NCBI RefSeq assembly: GCF_900110575.1
Contig: NZ_FOEF01000012.1
Coordinates: 124,001 to 188,000 of the forward strand
DNA length: 64,000 bases
Direction: 5' to 3'
From: Amycolatopsis saalfeldensis
GTDB taxonomy: Bacteria > Actinomycetota > Actinomycetes > Mycobacteriales > Pseudonocardiaceae
A program made the position numbers and the translations under genes. The notes below the pieces were generated by a model. The model was not told the origin of the DNA and did no database searches. It worked only from the letters and a program-made list of their open reading frames with translations. Positions 9,447-18,160 of this stretch are shown here, one piece after another. Every line of letters begins with the position of its first letter. Position 1 is the stretch's first letter.

Positions 9447-10313
9447 TCACCGCAGCATCAGCAGGTTCGGGTTGAGCCCCTGCGCGATGGCGTTGAAGAA
9501 GAAGTTGAACACCCACACCATCGCGAAGCAGATGACCACCGCCTGGTTGACCGCCCGGCCGACGCCTTCCGGGCCACCGCCGGCGTTGAGCCCCTTGTAG
9601 CTGCAGATCACGCCGATGAACAACCCGGTCAGGAGCGTCTTCAGCTCGGCTCCCCACACATCGGCGGCGTACAGGTTGTGCGACATGCTGTCGATGTACG
9701 CGCCCGACGTGGTGTCGGCGAGCGCGCTCACCGCCACCAAGCCGAGCAGCACGCCGACGAACGACGTGAGGCAGTTGAGCAGGGCGCACATCACCGCCGT
9801 CGCGATCACCCGCGGGATCACCAGCATCCGCAGCACGTCCATGCCGAGCACCTTGAGCGCGTCCAGCTCCTCGCGGGCCCGCCGCGCGCCGAGGTCCGAC
9901 GTGATCGACGTGCCGATCACCCCGGCCACGACCATGCCGACCATGAACGCGGCGATCTCGCGGATGTCGGCCATCACCCAGAACGCGCCCATCCGGTTCG
10001 CCGCGCCGAGCAGGCCGAGCAGGCCGACGCCCATCACCGTGATCAGGAAGCCGAACCCCGCCATCGAGATGGTCGCCGGCCAGAAGCACAGGCGCAGCAA
10101 CGCATACATCTCGTCGAGCGTGTCTTTCCAGTAGCCCCGCGGATGCCGGATGGCGCTGACGAGGACCTGCCCCAGCAGCTGGCAGATCCGGCCCACCTCC
10201 AGCACCACCGTGCGCACCGGCCCGGGCACCACGCCGATGACGCGTTCCGTTCCCCGGACCCGGCGACGCGGCGGCGCGGCACCGCTTTCCCCGGCCGTGA
10301 TCACGTCGGTCAC
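9447..10313 (-). CDS. yrbEA: YrbE/MlaE-family permease, first copy
   Basis: 288-residue permease partner of YrbEB, starting with GTG one base after the SCP2-like gene ends. Hydrophobic helices fill residues about 70-285, and the MlaE motif appears as TSDLGARRAREELDALKVLG (about 139-158). Together with YrbEB it forms the transmembrane pore of the Mce importer. Confidence 0.92.
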   Translation of the reverse strand: MTDVITAGESGAAPPRRRVRGTERVIGVVPGPVRTVVLEVGRICQLLGQVLVSAIRHPRGYWKDTLDEMYALLRLCFWPATISMAGFGFLITVMGVGLLGLLGAANRMGAFWVMADIREIAAFMVGMVVAGVIGTSITSDLGARRAREELDALKVLGMDVLRMLVIPRVIATAVMCALLNCLTSFVGVLLGLVAVSALADTTSGAYIDSMSHNLYAADVWGAELKTLLTGLFIGVICSYKGLNAGGGPEGVGRAVNQAVVICFAMVWVFNFFFNAIAQGLNPNLLMLR

Positions 10314-10314
10314 G

Positions 10315-10743
10315 TCAGTTCACCGCGTCGACCAGATCGGCCCGCCCGGCTTCGCGCAGGATGTCCTCGTACGTGCCGAACAAGGGCTTGGTGATCGGGA
10401 CCACCTTCATCACCGCGGAAACCTTGCCCTTGGTCTTGATCTGGCCCCGGGCCATCGCCAGCGCGACGTTGACCTTGCCGAGCCAGAACCGGTGCGCGGT
10501 GTCGGCCAGCATCTCCAGCTCGGCGTCGATCGGGCGCGTCACCGGGGTGCCGCCTTCGCGCCCCAGCTGCACCACGCCTTCGCCGAAGTCGATCACGATG
10601 GTCGATTCCGGGTCCGTCTGGTTGAGCTTGAGCACCGAGCCGACCTTGCGCAGCTTCGGCCCCAGCTCGGGGTCCGCCAGGCTCACCTGGAAGATCTTGC
10701 CCAGGTACCGGTAGACCTCGTCCTCGTCCTTGAAGACACCCAC
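10315..10743 (-). CDS. SCP2-like sterol/lipid-binding domain protein
   Basis: 142-residue soluble protein resembling the sterol carrier protein 2 fold: a hydrophobic patch with STIVIDFGEGVVQL, the KVNVALAMARGQIKTKGKVSAVMKVVP stretch split across about residues 89-116, and no signal peptide. Proteins of this fold bind acyl-CoA, sterols or other lipids in the cytoplasm. The GTG start has AAAGGAG upstream. It lies between the P450/ferredoxin genes and the Mce permeases, so a role in handing an imported lipid to the oxidising enzymes is a reasonable inference. The family assignment is by pattern only. Confidence 0.75.
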   Translation of the reverse strand: MGVFKDEDEVYRYLGKIFQVSLADPELGPKLRKVGSVLKLNQTDPESTIVIDFGEGVVQLGREGGTPVTRPIDAELEMLADTAHRFWLGKVNVALAMARGQIKTKGKVSAVMKVVPITKPLFGTYEDILREAGRADLVDAVN

Positions 10744-10765
10744 GAGAGCTCCTTTGCTCCAAACG

Positions 10766-10978
10766 TCATTCTTCGTGAAGGGAGATCGCCCGCTCCGGGC
10801 ACGTCTCGACCGCGTCGGCCGCCGCGTCGCTCAGCTCGGGTGGAACGTTTTCCGTCAGTGCGAAGGACTTGCCCTGGTCGTCGTCGACGTCGAACAGCTC
10901 CGGCGCACGGACCGCGCACCGCGCGTGGCCCTGGCACCGGTCCGCGTCGATCACGATCCTGATCACGGTTCCGGCCAT
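10766..10978 (-). CDS. [3Fe-4S]-type ferredoxin, P450 electron donor
   Basis: Small acidic ferredoxin (70 residues from the ATG at 10978). The cluster ligands are C15 and C21 in CQGHARC and C60 in ETCPERAI: the C-x5-C...C-P pattern with Ala/His in the variable site, typical of actinobacterial P450 ferredoxins. It overlaps the 3' end of the P450 gene. A GTG at 10966 that overlaps the P450 stop as GTGA is an equally plausible start (66 residues). Predicted to pass electrons to the adjacent P450. Confidence 0.93.
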   Translation of the reverse strand: MAGTVIRIVIDADRCQGHARCAVRAPELFDVDDDQGKSFALTENVPPELSDAAADAVETCPERAISLHEE

Positions 10979-12195
10979 TCGTCGAACACCACCGGCACCG
11001 TTTTCACGCCCCAGGTGTTGCCGGTGTGCCAGACGGCTTCCTTGCCGGGTGCGACCCGGTAGCGCGGGACGCGGTGCAGGAACTCCTTCAGCAGGGTCTT
11101 CAGCTCCAGCCGCGCCAGGTGCGAGCCGAGGCACCGGTGGATGCCGGAGCCGAACCCGAGGTGGCGGTTGGGCTGGCGGTCGAAGACCAGCTCGTCCGGG
11201 TCGGGGAACTCCTCCGGGTCCCGGTTGGCCGAGGGCCACAGCAGCAGGAGCCGGTCGCCCTCGTCCAGCTGCTGCCCGGCGAACTCGCACGGCTCGGTCA
11301 CGTTCCGCGCCACGCCGGGCTGGGGCGGCATGAACCGGATCAGCTCCTCGACGGCCAGGTCCAGCTTCTCCGGGTCGTCGACGATCCGCTCCAGCCGGTC
11401 GCGCACCTCGGGCTGCTCGGCGAACATCAGCAGCAGCCGGCTCAGCACGCTGGCGGTCGTGTCGAAGCCGGCGGGCACCAGCACCAGGCAGAAGCCGTAG
11501 ATCTCGTCGTCGGTGAGGCGTTCCCCGTCCAGCTCGGCCTGGTCGAGGTGGCTGATCAGGTCGTCGCCGTAACCGTTGGTGCGCAAGTGATCGAGCATCT
11601 CGGCGAAGTACATGGTGCAGTTGAGGCCCGCCGCCATCGACCGTTCCAGGTTCTCCTCGTCGGTCGACTCGGGATCGGGCTGGAGCATGTACAGGAACTC
11701 GTCCTTGAGCTTCTCCCAGTCCTTTTCGGGCACTCCCAGGTACAGCTCGAGAATGCCGCGCAACGGGAGGGGGATCGCCACTTCCTTCGCCAGGTCGGCG
11801 TCCTTCTTGCCGACCAGGCCGTCGATGACCGTGCGGACCATCTCCCGCATGTGCGGCTCGAGCGCCTCCACCGATTTGGGGCTGAACCGGGCGCCCACCA
11901 GGGTCCGGTACTTGCGGTGCATCGGCGGGTCGGACTCGATCGGGATCATCGGCGTCGGATTGCCGAACGGCGGGATGGTGACCGGGAACGAGGAGAACAG
12001 CTCCGGCTTGTGCGCCGCCTCGTAAACGTCGCGGTAGCGCGAGACCGCGTAGAACCCGCCGTGCTCGACGCTGTGCGAGACCGGGGCCTCGGTGCGCATC
12101 CTGGTGAAGATCTCGTCCTGGTGCTTCTGGCAATCGCGGTCGTGCAGGCTGAAGTGCTCGACCAGCTTCGTGAGGACACCGTCGTCGGCAGTCAC
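10963..12195 (-). CDS. Cytochrome P450
   Basis: 410-residue soluble class I P450. The I-helix oxygen-activation motif AGFDTT is at residues 242-247, the E-x-x-R of helix K is E284-R287, and the heme loop [10 protein letters not shown] puts the ligand at C355. The GTG start ([10 protein letters not shown]) follows AAAGGAAA. Located after an alcohol dehydrogenase and an aldehyde dehydrogenase and before its own ferredoxin, it probably hydroxylates a methyl or ring carbon of the imported substrate, giving an alcohol for the dehydrogenases. The substrate is unknown; the CYP family cannot be assigned by eye. Confidence 0.95.
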   Translation of the reverse strand: MTADDGVLTKLVEHFSLHDRDCQKHQDEIFTRMRTEAPVSHSVEHGGFYAVSRYRDVYEAAHKPELFSSFPVTIPPFGNPTPMIPIESDPPMHRKYRTLVGARFSPKSVEALEPHMREMVRTVIDGLVGKKDADLAKEVAIPLPLRGILELYLGVPEKDWEKLKDEFLYMLQPDPESTDEENLERSMAAGLNCTMYFAEMLDHLRTNGYGDDLISHLDQAELDGERLTDDEIYGFCLVLVPAGFDTTASVLSRLLLMFAEQPEVRDRLERIVDDPEKLDLAVEELIRFMPPQPGVARNVTEPCEFAGQQLDEGDRLLLLWPSANRDPEEFPDPDELVFDRQPNRHLGFGSGIHRCLGSHLARLELKTLLKEFLHRVPRYRVAPGKEAVWHTGNTWGVKTVPVVFDEWPEP

Positions 12196-12236
12196 GATGT
12201 TTCCTTTCCTTTGCCGCGTGGGCGAAACCGACCGGC

Positions 12237-13334
12237 TCAGACCAGCCGCAGGACCGGCTTGACCGCCTTGCCCGCCTCGGAATCCGCGCAGGCCGCGTTG
12301 ATGTCGGCGAAGTCGTAGCTCGTGATCAGCTTGTCGAACGGGAACCGCCCCTGGGCGTGCAGTTCCAGCAGCCGCGGGATGAACTCGTCGGGCCGGGCGT
12401 CGCCCTCGGTCACCCCGGTGATGGTGCGGCCGGTCATGAGCAGTTCCAGCATGTCGACCCGGACCTCGGTGCCGGCCTGGCCGAAGCCGAGCACCGCGCA
12501 CGTGCCCTTGGGCGCCAGGGCGCTGACCGCCTGGCGGACCACGGCGGTGACGGCGGTGGTGTCGACCGTGAAGTCGGCCCCCCGTCCGGTGATCCGCTGG
12601 ATCTCCTCGACCGGGTCCTTCGCGGACGCGTCGACGCTGTGGGTGGCGCCCAGCTCCTCGGCGAGCGCCAGCCGGTCCGGCACCAGGTCCACGGCGATCA
12701 CCTTCGTGCACCCGGCCGCGCGGGCGGCCATGACCGCGGCGATGCCGACGGCGCCCGCGCCGAACACGGCGAGGCTGGACCCGGTCTCGGGGCGAAGCCG
12801 GTTGAGCACCGTGCCCGCACCGGTCTGGATGCCGCAGCCCAGCGGGCCCACGATCGACAGGTCGGCGTCCGGGCCCAGCTTGACGACGTTGTTCTCCACG
12901 GCGATCGAGTGCGTCGCGAACGAGGACTGGCTGAAGAAGAAGCCGTGCACCTCGCCCTCGCCGTGCAGCGCGTTGGTGCCGTCCGGACGGGAGCCCGCGA
13001 CGTTGCCGACGACGAACTGCTCGCAGTAGGCCGGATCGCCCTGCAGGCACATCCGGCAGCGGTGGCAGGAGGCGAAGGTCATCAGGACCTTGTCGCCCGG
13101 CACCACCTTGGTGACGCCCGGGCCGACCGCCTCGACCACCCCGGCGCCCTCGTGGCCCAGCACCAGCGGCAACGGCACCGGCAGCCACTGGTTGCGGACC
13201 CCGATGTCGGTGTGGCAGACACCGGTGGAGTGGATCTTGACCAGGACCTCGCCGGCCCGGGGCTCGTCGAGCTCCAGCTCTTCGATCCGGAACGGCTGGC
13301 CGGCTTCACGCACGACTGCGGCCTTGACACGCAT
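12237..13334 (-). CDS. Zinc-dependent alcohol dehydrogenase, aryl/terpenyl-alcohol type
   Basis: 365-residue medium-chain dehydrogenase. Visible are the catalytic zinc site (GVCHTD near residue 38, GHEGAG near 61), the structural zinc loop [15 protein letters not shown] (about 90-104) and the nucleotide fold [11 protein letters not shown] with an Asp at the end of the second strand (VIAVD), indicating NAD preference. It resembles benzyl-alcohol and geraniol dehydrogenases. Probable role: oxidation of the P450 product to an aldehyde for the ALDH encoded just upstream. Confidence 0.9.
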   Translation of the reverse strand: MRVKAAVVREAGQPFRIEELELDEPRAGEVLVKIHSTGVCHTDIGVRNQWLPVPLPLVLGHEGAGVVEAVGPGVTKVVPGDKVLMTFASCHRCRMCLQGDPAYCEQFVVGNVAGSRPDGTNALHGEGEVHGFFFSQSSFATHSIAVENNVVKLGPDADLSIVGPLGCGIQTGAGTVLNRLRPETGSSLAVFGAGAVGIAAVMAARAAGCTKVIAVDLVPDRLALAEELGATHSVDASAKDPVEEIQRITGRGADFTVDTTAVTAVVRQAVSALAPKGTCAVLGFGQAGTEVRVDMLELLMTGRTITGVTEGDARPDEFIPRLLELHAQGRFPFDKLITSYDFADINAACADSEAGKAVKPVLRLV

Positions 13335-13346
13335 GGGAAATCTCCT

Positions 13347-14789
13347 TCAGGCAGGCAGGTAGATCGACTTGAGCTGGAGGTAGCCGGCCAGGGCTTCCGG
13401 GCCGAACTCGCGCCCGATGCCACTGGCCTTGACCCCGCCGAAGGGCGCGTTGAGGTCGATCACGTACCCGTTCACGCCGACGGTGCCGGTCTGCACGCTG
13501 CGGGCGACCGACGTGGCCCGCTCGGAGTCGGCCGACCAGACGCTGCCGCCGAGGCCGTACTCGGAGTCGTTGGCGATGCGCACCGCGTCCTCGTCGCCGT
13601 CGTAGGCGATGACCGACAGCACCGGGCCGAAGATCTCCTGCCGCGCGATCGTGGACGCGTTGTCCACGTCGGCGAACAGGGTCGGCTGGACGAACCAGCC
13701 CCGCTCGAGCCCGGCGGGACGGCCGCCGCCGAGTACCAGCCGTGCGCCTTCGGCGCGTCCCTTGGCGATGAATCCCTCGACCCGCTCGCGATGCTCGGCC
13801 GAAGCCAGCGGGCCGACCTGCGTCGACGGCTCCAGCGGGTCGCCGACCTGCAGGCCGCCGAGCCAGCCGGCCAGCGATTCGACCACCTCGTCGTAGCGGC
13901 TGCGCGGCGCGAGGATGCGGGTGCAGGCCATGCAGGTCTGGCCGTTGTTGGCCAGCGAGGCGAAGAACAGGCCCTCGGTCACCTTGTTCAGATCGGCGTC
14001 GTCGAGGATGACCGCCGCCGATTTTCCGCCCAGCTCCAGCGAAACCGGCCGCAGCATCGCGCCGCAGCGTTCCCCGATCAGCCGCCCCGCCGCGGTGGAG
14101 CCGGTGAAGGCGATCTTGTCGACGCCGGGGTGCGAAACCAGGTACGCGCCGAGCTCCCGGCCGCCGGGCACCCAGTTCAGCACGCCCGGGGGCACACCGG
14201 CCTCCTCGGCCGCCTCGGCCAGCAGGAAGCTGTCGAGCACCGTGCCCGGCGACGGCTTGATCACGACGGTGCAGCCCGCGGCCAGCGCCGGGGCGATCTT
14301 CGTGACGGCGAGGACAACCGGGTAGTTCCACGGCACGATCGCGCCGACCACGCCGACCGGGCTGCGCCGGATCAGGGTGTCGAAACCGAGTGGTGACGGG
14401 CGCCGCTCTTCGAACTCGGTCGAGGTGGCCAGCGCGGCGTAATACCGCAGCAGCGCCACCGCGTAGCCGCCTTCGAACTGCTCGCTCAGGCTCAGCGGCA
14501 TGCCGTTCTGGAGGCTGACCGCCCGGGTCAGCTGCTCACCGCGCTTTTCCAGCGCGTCCGCGAACCGGTTGAGCACGTCCCCCCGCTCGACGGGGGACGC
14601 GGTGGCCCACGGGGAATCGTCGAACGCCTGCCGGGCTGCGGCGACCGCCCGGTCGACGTCCGCCTCGCCGGCTTCCGGAACGCTGCCGAGCGATTCCTCG
14701 GTCGTCGCGTTGACGACCTCGATCCGGCGGTCGGACGCGGGTGCCACCCAGCCCCCGCCGACGAACAAGCTGTCATACGTCATAACCAT
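13347..14789 (-). CDS. NAD(P)-dependent aldehyde dehydrogenase
   Basis: 480-residue aldehyde dehydrogenase. The general-base Glu is in [10 protein letters not shown], the nucleophilic Cys in NNGQTCMAC, and the N-terminal nucleotide-binding part has VPWNYPV and FTGSTAAGR. The ATG at 14789 is preceded by AGGAGCTG. First gene of the minus-strand string that continues through the alcohol dehydrogenase, P450, ferredoxin and Mce transporter; it would convert the aldehyde to the acid that is later coupled to CoA. Confidence 0.93.
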   Translation of the reverse strand: MVMTYDSLFVGGGWVAPASDRRIEVVNATTEESLGSVPEAGEADVDRAVAAARQAFDDSPWATASPVERGDVLNRFADALEKRGEQLTRAVSLQNGMPLSLSEQFEGGYAVALLRYYAALATSTEFEERRPSPLGFDTLIRRSPVGVVGAIVPWNYPVVLAVTKIAPALAAGCTVVIKPSPGTVLDSFLLAEAAEEAGVPPGVLNWVPGGRELGAYLVSHPGVDKIAFTGSTAAGRLIGERCGAMLRPVSLELGGKSAAVILDDADLNKVTEGLFFASLANNGQTCMACTRILAPRSRYDEVVESLAGWLGGLQVGDPLEPSTQVGPLASAEHRERVEGFIAKGRAEGARLVLGGGRPAGLERGWFVQPTLFADVDNASTIARQEIFGPVLSVIAYDGDEDAVRIANDSEYGLGGSVWSADSERATSVARSVQTGTVGVNGYVIDLNAPFGGVKASGIGREFGPEALAGYLQLKSIYLPA

Positions 14790-14857
14790 GTTCAGCTCCT
14801 TTGCTGTGGCCCTCGTGCACCGCGATTCCGCCGGATGACGCCGCTCGATAACTCAAG

Positions 14858-14899
14858 CTATGGCGCTGTGACCGGGGCAACAACACGTAGATATACGTG
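14858..14899 (-). promoter_or_regulatory. Candidate promoter/operator of the ALDH-ADH-P450-Mce string
   Basis: Read on the minus strand, TTGTTG and TAGCTT are 17 bp apart, a plausible -35/-10 pair about 70 nt before the ALDH start. CTACG and CATAG flank it over 33 bp, resembling the 35-bp element at 16366 and 44748 but degraded in the centre. At 14884-14899 there is also a perfect palindrome, CACGTA-GATA-TACGTG. Weak by itself; shown because the architecture matches the other two sites. Confidence 0.4.
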
Positions 14900-14955
14900 C
14901 TTTCCGCAATCCGCGTACCCCCGGGAAAACGCGCCGGCCCACCGGCCGTTCGCGC

Positions 14956-15924
14956 TCAGCCGGCCGGGGCATCCGTGGAATGACCAGGGAAAACCGGCTG
15001 TTCGGGATCGACGAAATGCGCGGCGTTGTTCACCGCGGTCGCGGCCTCGCCGAACCCGACGGCGATCAGCCGCGCCTTTCCCGGGTAGTCGTTGATGTCG
15101 CCCGCGGCGAAGACGCCGGGGACGTTGGTGGCCATCGACGAGTCGACCGGGATGTGCCTCCGGTTCCGGATGTCGATGCCCCAGTCCAGCAACGGCCCGA
15201 GGTTCGCGGTGAACCCCAGCGCCGCGATGATCCGCTGGCAGGACCGGGTCCACGCCTGGTCGCCACGCGTGATCTCCACGCGCTCGATCGCCTCGCCCCC
15301 CAGCACCTTCGACACCTGGGCACCGGTGGTGATCTCGACCGGGCTCGCCCGCACCGCGGCGACCGTGGCCGGATGCGCCCGGAAGGTGTCGCGACGGTGG
15401 ACCACCGTGACCGACTTCGCCAGCGGGTGCAACGCTTCCGCCCAGTCGAACGCCGAGTCGCCGCCGCCGACGATCACCACGTCCGTCCCCGCGTAGTCCT
15501 CCAGCCTGCGCACGAAATAGGCCAGCCCGGCCCCCTCGAACCGCTGCGCCGCGGGCAGCGGGCGCGGGGTGAACGTGCCGATCCCGCCGGTGATGATCAC
15601 CGCCTTCGCCGCGACCCGCGCGCCACGGTGGGTGGTGACCGCGAACCCGGGTTCGAGCGTCTCGGCCCGATGCCCCAGCAGGTACCGGGGCCGGAACGGG
15701 GCGGCCTGCTCCAGCAGCCGGTCGACCAGCTCCCGGCCGCGGATCGCGGGGAAGCCCGCGATGTCGGAGATCCGCTTTTCCGGGTACATCGCGTTGATCT
15801 GGCCGCCCGGCTCGGGCAGCGAATCCAGCACCGCCACGGAAAGCCCGCGGAAACCGGCGTAGTAGGCGGCGAACAGGCCGGCCGGCCCGGCCCCGACGAT
15901 CAGGAGGTCGACCTCGTGGTTCAT
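14956..15924 (-). CDS. Thioredoxin-reductase-like ferredoxin-NAD(P)+ reductase
   Basis: 322-residue flavoprotein of the TrxB-like FNR type. The FAD motif VGAGPAGLFAAYYAG is at about residues 9-23, the second dinucleotide motif VGGGDSAFDWAE in mid-protein, and FAAGDINDYPGK near residue 270 closes the FAD site. The CxxC of thioredoxin reductases is absent, as expected for ferredoxin reductases. It starts inside the stop of the ferredoxin gene (ATGA overlap), so the two are surely co-translated and likely partners moving electrons between NAD(P)H and the ferredoxin. Confidence 0.9.
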   Translation of the reverse strand: MNHEVDLLIVGAGPAGLFAAYYAGFRGLSVAVLDSLPEPGGQINAMYPEKRISDIAGFPAIRGRELVDRLLEQAAPFRPRYLLGHRAETLEPGFAVTTHRGARVAAKAVIITGGIGTFTPRPLPAAQRFEGAGLAYFVRRLEDYAGTDVVIVGGGDSAFDWAEALHPLAKSVTVVHRRDTFRAHPATVAAVRASPVEITTGAQVSKVLGGEAIERVEITRGDQAWTRSCQRIIAALGFTANLGPLLDWGIDIRNRRHIPVDSSMATNVPGVFAAGDINDYPGKARLIAVGFGEAATAVNNAAHFVDPEQPVFPGHSTDAPAG

Positions 15925-16262
15925 CCGGCGTCCCCGAAGCCGGCGACCAGCTCGGTGTCCACCCCGATGGCACCGGTGACCCCCGCTCCCCCGGGTGCGC
16001 CGATGGCCTCCTCGCGGCCCGGCAACGGCTCCTCGAAGAACCTCGCGTTGTCCCCGACGAACTCGGCTTTGCCGCCGGGCACCTTCGTATCCAGGGAGAT
16101 CGCGGTCACCGGGCAGGCCGGCTCGCACGCCCCGCAGTCGATGCATTCGGCGGGATTGATGTAGAGCTTGCGTTTTCCCTCGTAAATGCAGTCGACGGGG
16201 CATTCGTCCATACAGGACCGGTCCATCACATCGATGCAGGCATCGGCGATCACATAAGGCAC
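15921..16262 (-). CDS. 7Fe/8Fe bacterial-type ferredoxin (FdxA-like)
   Basis: 113-residue low-potential ferredoxin. The N-terminal half has the cluster pattern CMDECPVDC and, after YEGKRKLYINPAE, the canonical CIDCGACEPACP (residues about 17-50). The C-terminal 40 residues are an actinobacterial extension. Its only operon partner is the ferredoxin reductase. Such ferredoxins serve P450s and also the ATP-driven activators of 2-hydroxyacyl-CoA dehydratases and benzoyl-CoA reductases; the shared upstream element with the operon at 44.8 kb favours the latter, as inference. Confidence 0.93.
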   Translation of the reverse strand: MPYVIADACIDVMDRSCMDECPVDCIYEGKRKLYINPAECIDCGACEPACPVTAISLDTKVPGGKAEFVGDNARFFEEPLPGREEAIGAPGGAGVTGAIGVDTELVAGFGDAG

Positions 16263-16365
16263 GGCAGATTCCTCTCGCTCGCGGAAAAGACGCGGCGCGC
16301 ATCGGAGGAATCGCGGAATCGCACAGAGGGTGGAGGCGATGGTACCCGCAACACAGCCTCTGGGT

Positions 16366-16405
16366 CTACACCCTGCCGCACTCAGTTACCTGCCGTGTAG
16401 AATCT
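16366..16405 (+). promoter_or_regulatory. Composite operator/promoter element, copy 1 (paaX-like/ferredoxin intergenic)
   Basis: Inverted arms TCTACAC (16365-16371) and GTGTAGA (16395-16401) enclose CTCAGTTAC (16381-16389); TAGAAT at 16398-16403 can serve as a -10 for the paaX-like gene. The CTAC-to-GTAG span is 35 bp, and the central box begins 15 bp after the left arm. The same geometry recurs at 44748-44782. Other parts of the 186-bp divergent region show nothing recognisable. Confidence 0.6.
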
Positions 16406-16448
16406 AACCGGACCGGGAAGCTGTGCGACAGGGAGACGAGGAGGCCTC

Positions 16449-17306
16449 ATGCCGACGCCAGAGGCACTTGACACGCTGTCGCACGGAGGCGCGGAGGCGC
16501 CGCTGGCCCATGGGAGCGCGCGGTCCTTGCTCATCACGATCCTCGGTGAGCTGGTGTGGCCCACCGGGCAGCCGGTGTGGACCTCGGCGCTGGTGTACAT
16601 CCTCAAGGGGCTCGGCATCGAAGAGCAGACCGCCCGCCAGGCGATCGCCCGGGCCTCGGCGTCCGGGTGGCTCCAGCCGGAGCGCCAGGGCCGCGAGGTG
16701 TGCTGGACCCTGACCCCGAAGCTGATCAACATCTTCGAAACCGGCTCCAGCCGCGTCTACTCGCTCAGTGACCCGTTCAGCAGCTGGGACGGGACCTGGC
16801 TGGCGCTGTGGACGACGATCCCCCAGTCCCTGCGCCGGGCCCGGCGCCCGCTCTACGCGGGCCTGACCTGGGCCGGCTTCGGGAACCCGGTGCCCGGGCT
16901 GTGGCTGACCCCGCACGTCGAGCGGGCGGCGGAGGTGCGGCAGCTGCTGGAGCAGCTCGAACTCGGGCAGTACACCTTCGCCTTCACCGGCAACGTCAGC
17001 GCCATCGGGATCCCCGCCGAGGAGATCGTCGAACGCGGCTGGGACCTCGACGACCTGCGCACCCGGTACGAGCAGGCCTGGGCGGCGATGAACGACGTGC
17101 GCCCGGACGGGCCGGACGAGACCCTCTTCACGCACATCCGGCTGATGAGCGAGTGGCAGGAGTTCCCGCGGGTCGATCCACAGCTGCCGGAAGCGCTCCT
17201 GCCGGACTGGGTGGGACGGCGGGTCGCCCGGCGGATCGAGGCGTTCCGCGCGCAGTGGACCCCGATCGTGCGCCGGCGGTTCGCCGAGCTCGACGTGACG
17301 AGCTGA
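16449..17306 (+). CDS. PaaX-family transcriptional regulator
   Basis: 285-residue regulator of the family that represses phenylacetyl-CoA and related catabolic operons and usually responds to an aryl-CoA. The N-terminal winged-helix region (about 25-95, SARSLLITILGELVWPTG...) is followed by the central domain with RRARRPLYAGLTWAGFG and the PaaX C-terminal domain with FTHIRLMSEWQEFPRVDPQLPEALLP split over about 230-265, a characteristic ending. It is divergent from the ferredoxin/reductase pair and followed by a thioesterase gene. A CoA-thioester effector is likely from family knowledge. Confidence 0.88.
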   Translation: MPTPEALDTLSHGGAEAPLAHGSARSLLITILGELVWPTGQPVWTSALVYILKGLGIEEQTARQAIARASASGWLQPERQGREVCWTLTPKLINIFETGSSRVYSLSDPFSSWDGTWLALWTTIPQSLRRARRPLYAGLTWAGFGNPVPGLWLTPHVERAAEVRQLLEQLELGQYTFAFTGNVSAIGIPAEEIVERGWDLDDLRTRYEQAWAAMNDVRPDGPDETLFTHIRLMSEWQEFPRVDPQLPEALLPDWVGRRVARRIEAFRAQWTPIVRRRFAELDVTS

Positions 17307-17348
17307 CCGCCCCGACCCCCCAACGATTTCCAGCACCGGGAGACCTTC

Positions 17349-18152
17349 TTGGACACCACCACCTCGCCCCGGCAGCCGGCTTTCCTGCCCGGTGGGCCCG
17401 AAGCGCTGTTCGCCGTCGACGATTTCACCTGCAGCGACGGCGAAGTCCGGGCGCGCATGCTCCTGGGGCCGTGGTCGGACGGGCCGGGCGGCGCCGGTTC
17501 GATCGGGGTGCTCGCGGACAACATCCTCGGCTACGCGCTGATCTCGCAGGCCCCCGGGGAACGCTGGTCGGTGAGCACCCAGATCTCGATCGACTTCCTC
17601 CGGCCCCTGCCGGGGAACGGAACGTGGTTGTCGGCCCGCGGGCGGACAGTGCACACGGGCCCGGCGACCGGGCTGGCCGAAGGCTCCGTCTTCGGCGAAG
17701 ACGGTCAGCTCATCGCCCGGAGCCGCCAATGGGGGAAGTTCGTCGGCCGCGGACCCGGGCCCGACGTGAGCAGCGACGTGGACCACGGCCGGGCCACCGC
17801 CGGCGTCCTCACCGGGCTTCGCCAGGCGGTCGGCGCGGCCGAAGGCCATGCCCGGCTTCGCTTCGACGTCGCGGACGAGCTGGTGAACCTCCACGGCACC
17901 CTGCACGGCGGAGTCACCCTGTGGGCCGCCGGGCTCGTGGCTGGCGCGGCGCTGTCCACGCTCACCACGGCCCTGAACCCGGCATCGATCACCGTCAGCT
18001 ATCTGCGGCCGCTGCCGCACCGGGACGTCGCCGAGTTCCAGGCCGAGGTCGTGAGCCACGGCCGGAGCCTCGCCCTCACCCGCGTCACGGGCCGCAACCG
18101 GGCGGGCAAGCCGTGCATCGTGGCCGCCGTGCACCACCACAGCCTCGGCTGA
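17349..18152 (+). CDS. Double-hotdog acyl-CoA thioesterase-like protein
   Basis: 267-residue protein with two hotdog-like halves. In the first (about 15-140) a helix with GGAGSIGVLADNILGYAL is visible; in the second (about 150-267) VNLHGTLHGGVTLWAAGLVAGAAL matches PaaI-like thioesterases. It starts at TTG after GGGAGA. It lies 42 nt downstream of the paaX-like gene and is probably co-transcribed; a role in releasing CoA from stalled aryl- or acyl-CoA intermediates would fit. Substrate unknown. Confidence 0.7.
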   Translation: MDTTTSPRQPAFLPGGPEALFAVDDFTCSDGEVRARMLLGPWSDGPGGAGSIGVLADNILGYALISQAPGERWSVSTQISIDFLRPLPGNGTWLSARGRTVHTGPATGLAEGSVFGEDGQLIARSRQWGKFVGRGPGPDVSSDVDHGRATAGVLTGLRQAVGAAEGHARLRFDVADELVNLHGTLHGGVTLWAAGLVAGAALSTLTTALNPASITVSYLRPLPHRDVAEFQAEVVSHGRSLALTRVTGRNRAGKPCIVAAVHHHSLG

Positions 18153-18160
18153 CGCGGCGA

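Noticed and set aside
12237-14789. A second long plus-strand gene set opposite the alcohol and aldehyde dehydrogenases
   Set aside because: Shadow frames only; both minus-strand enzymes have complete catalytic motifs.
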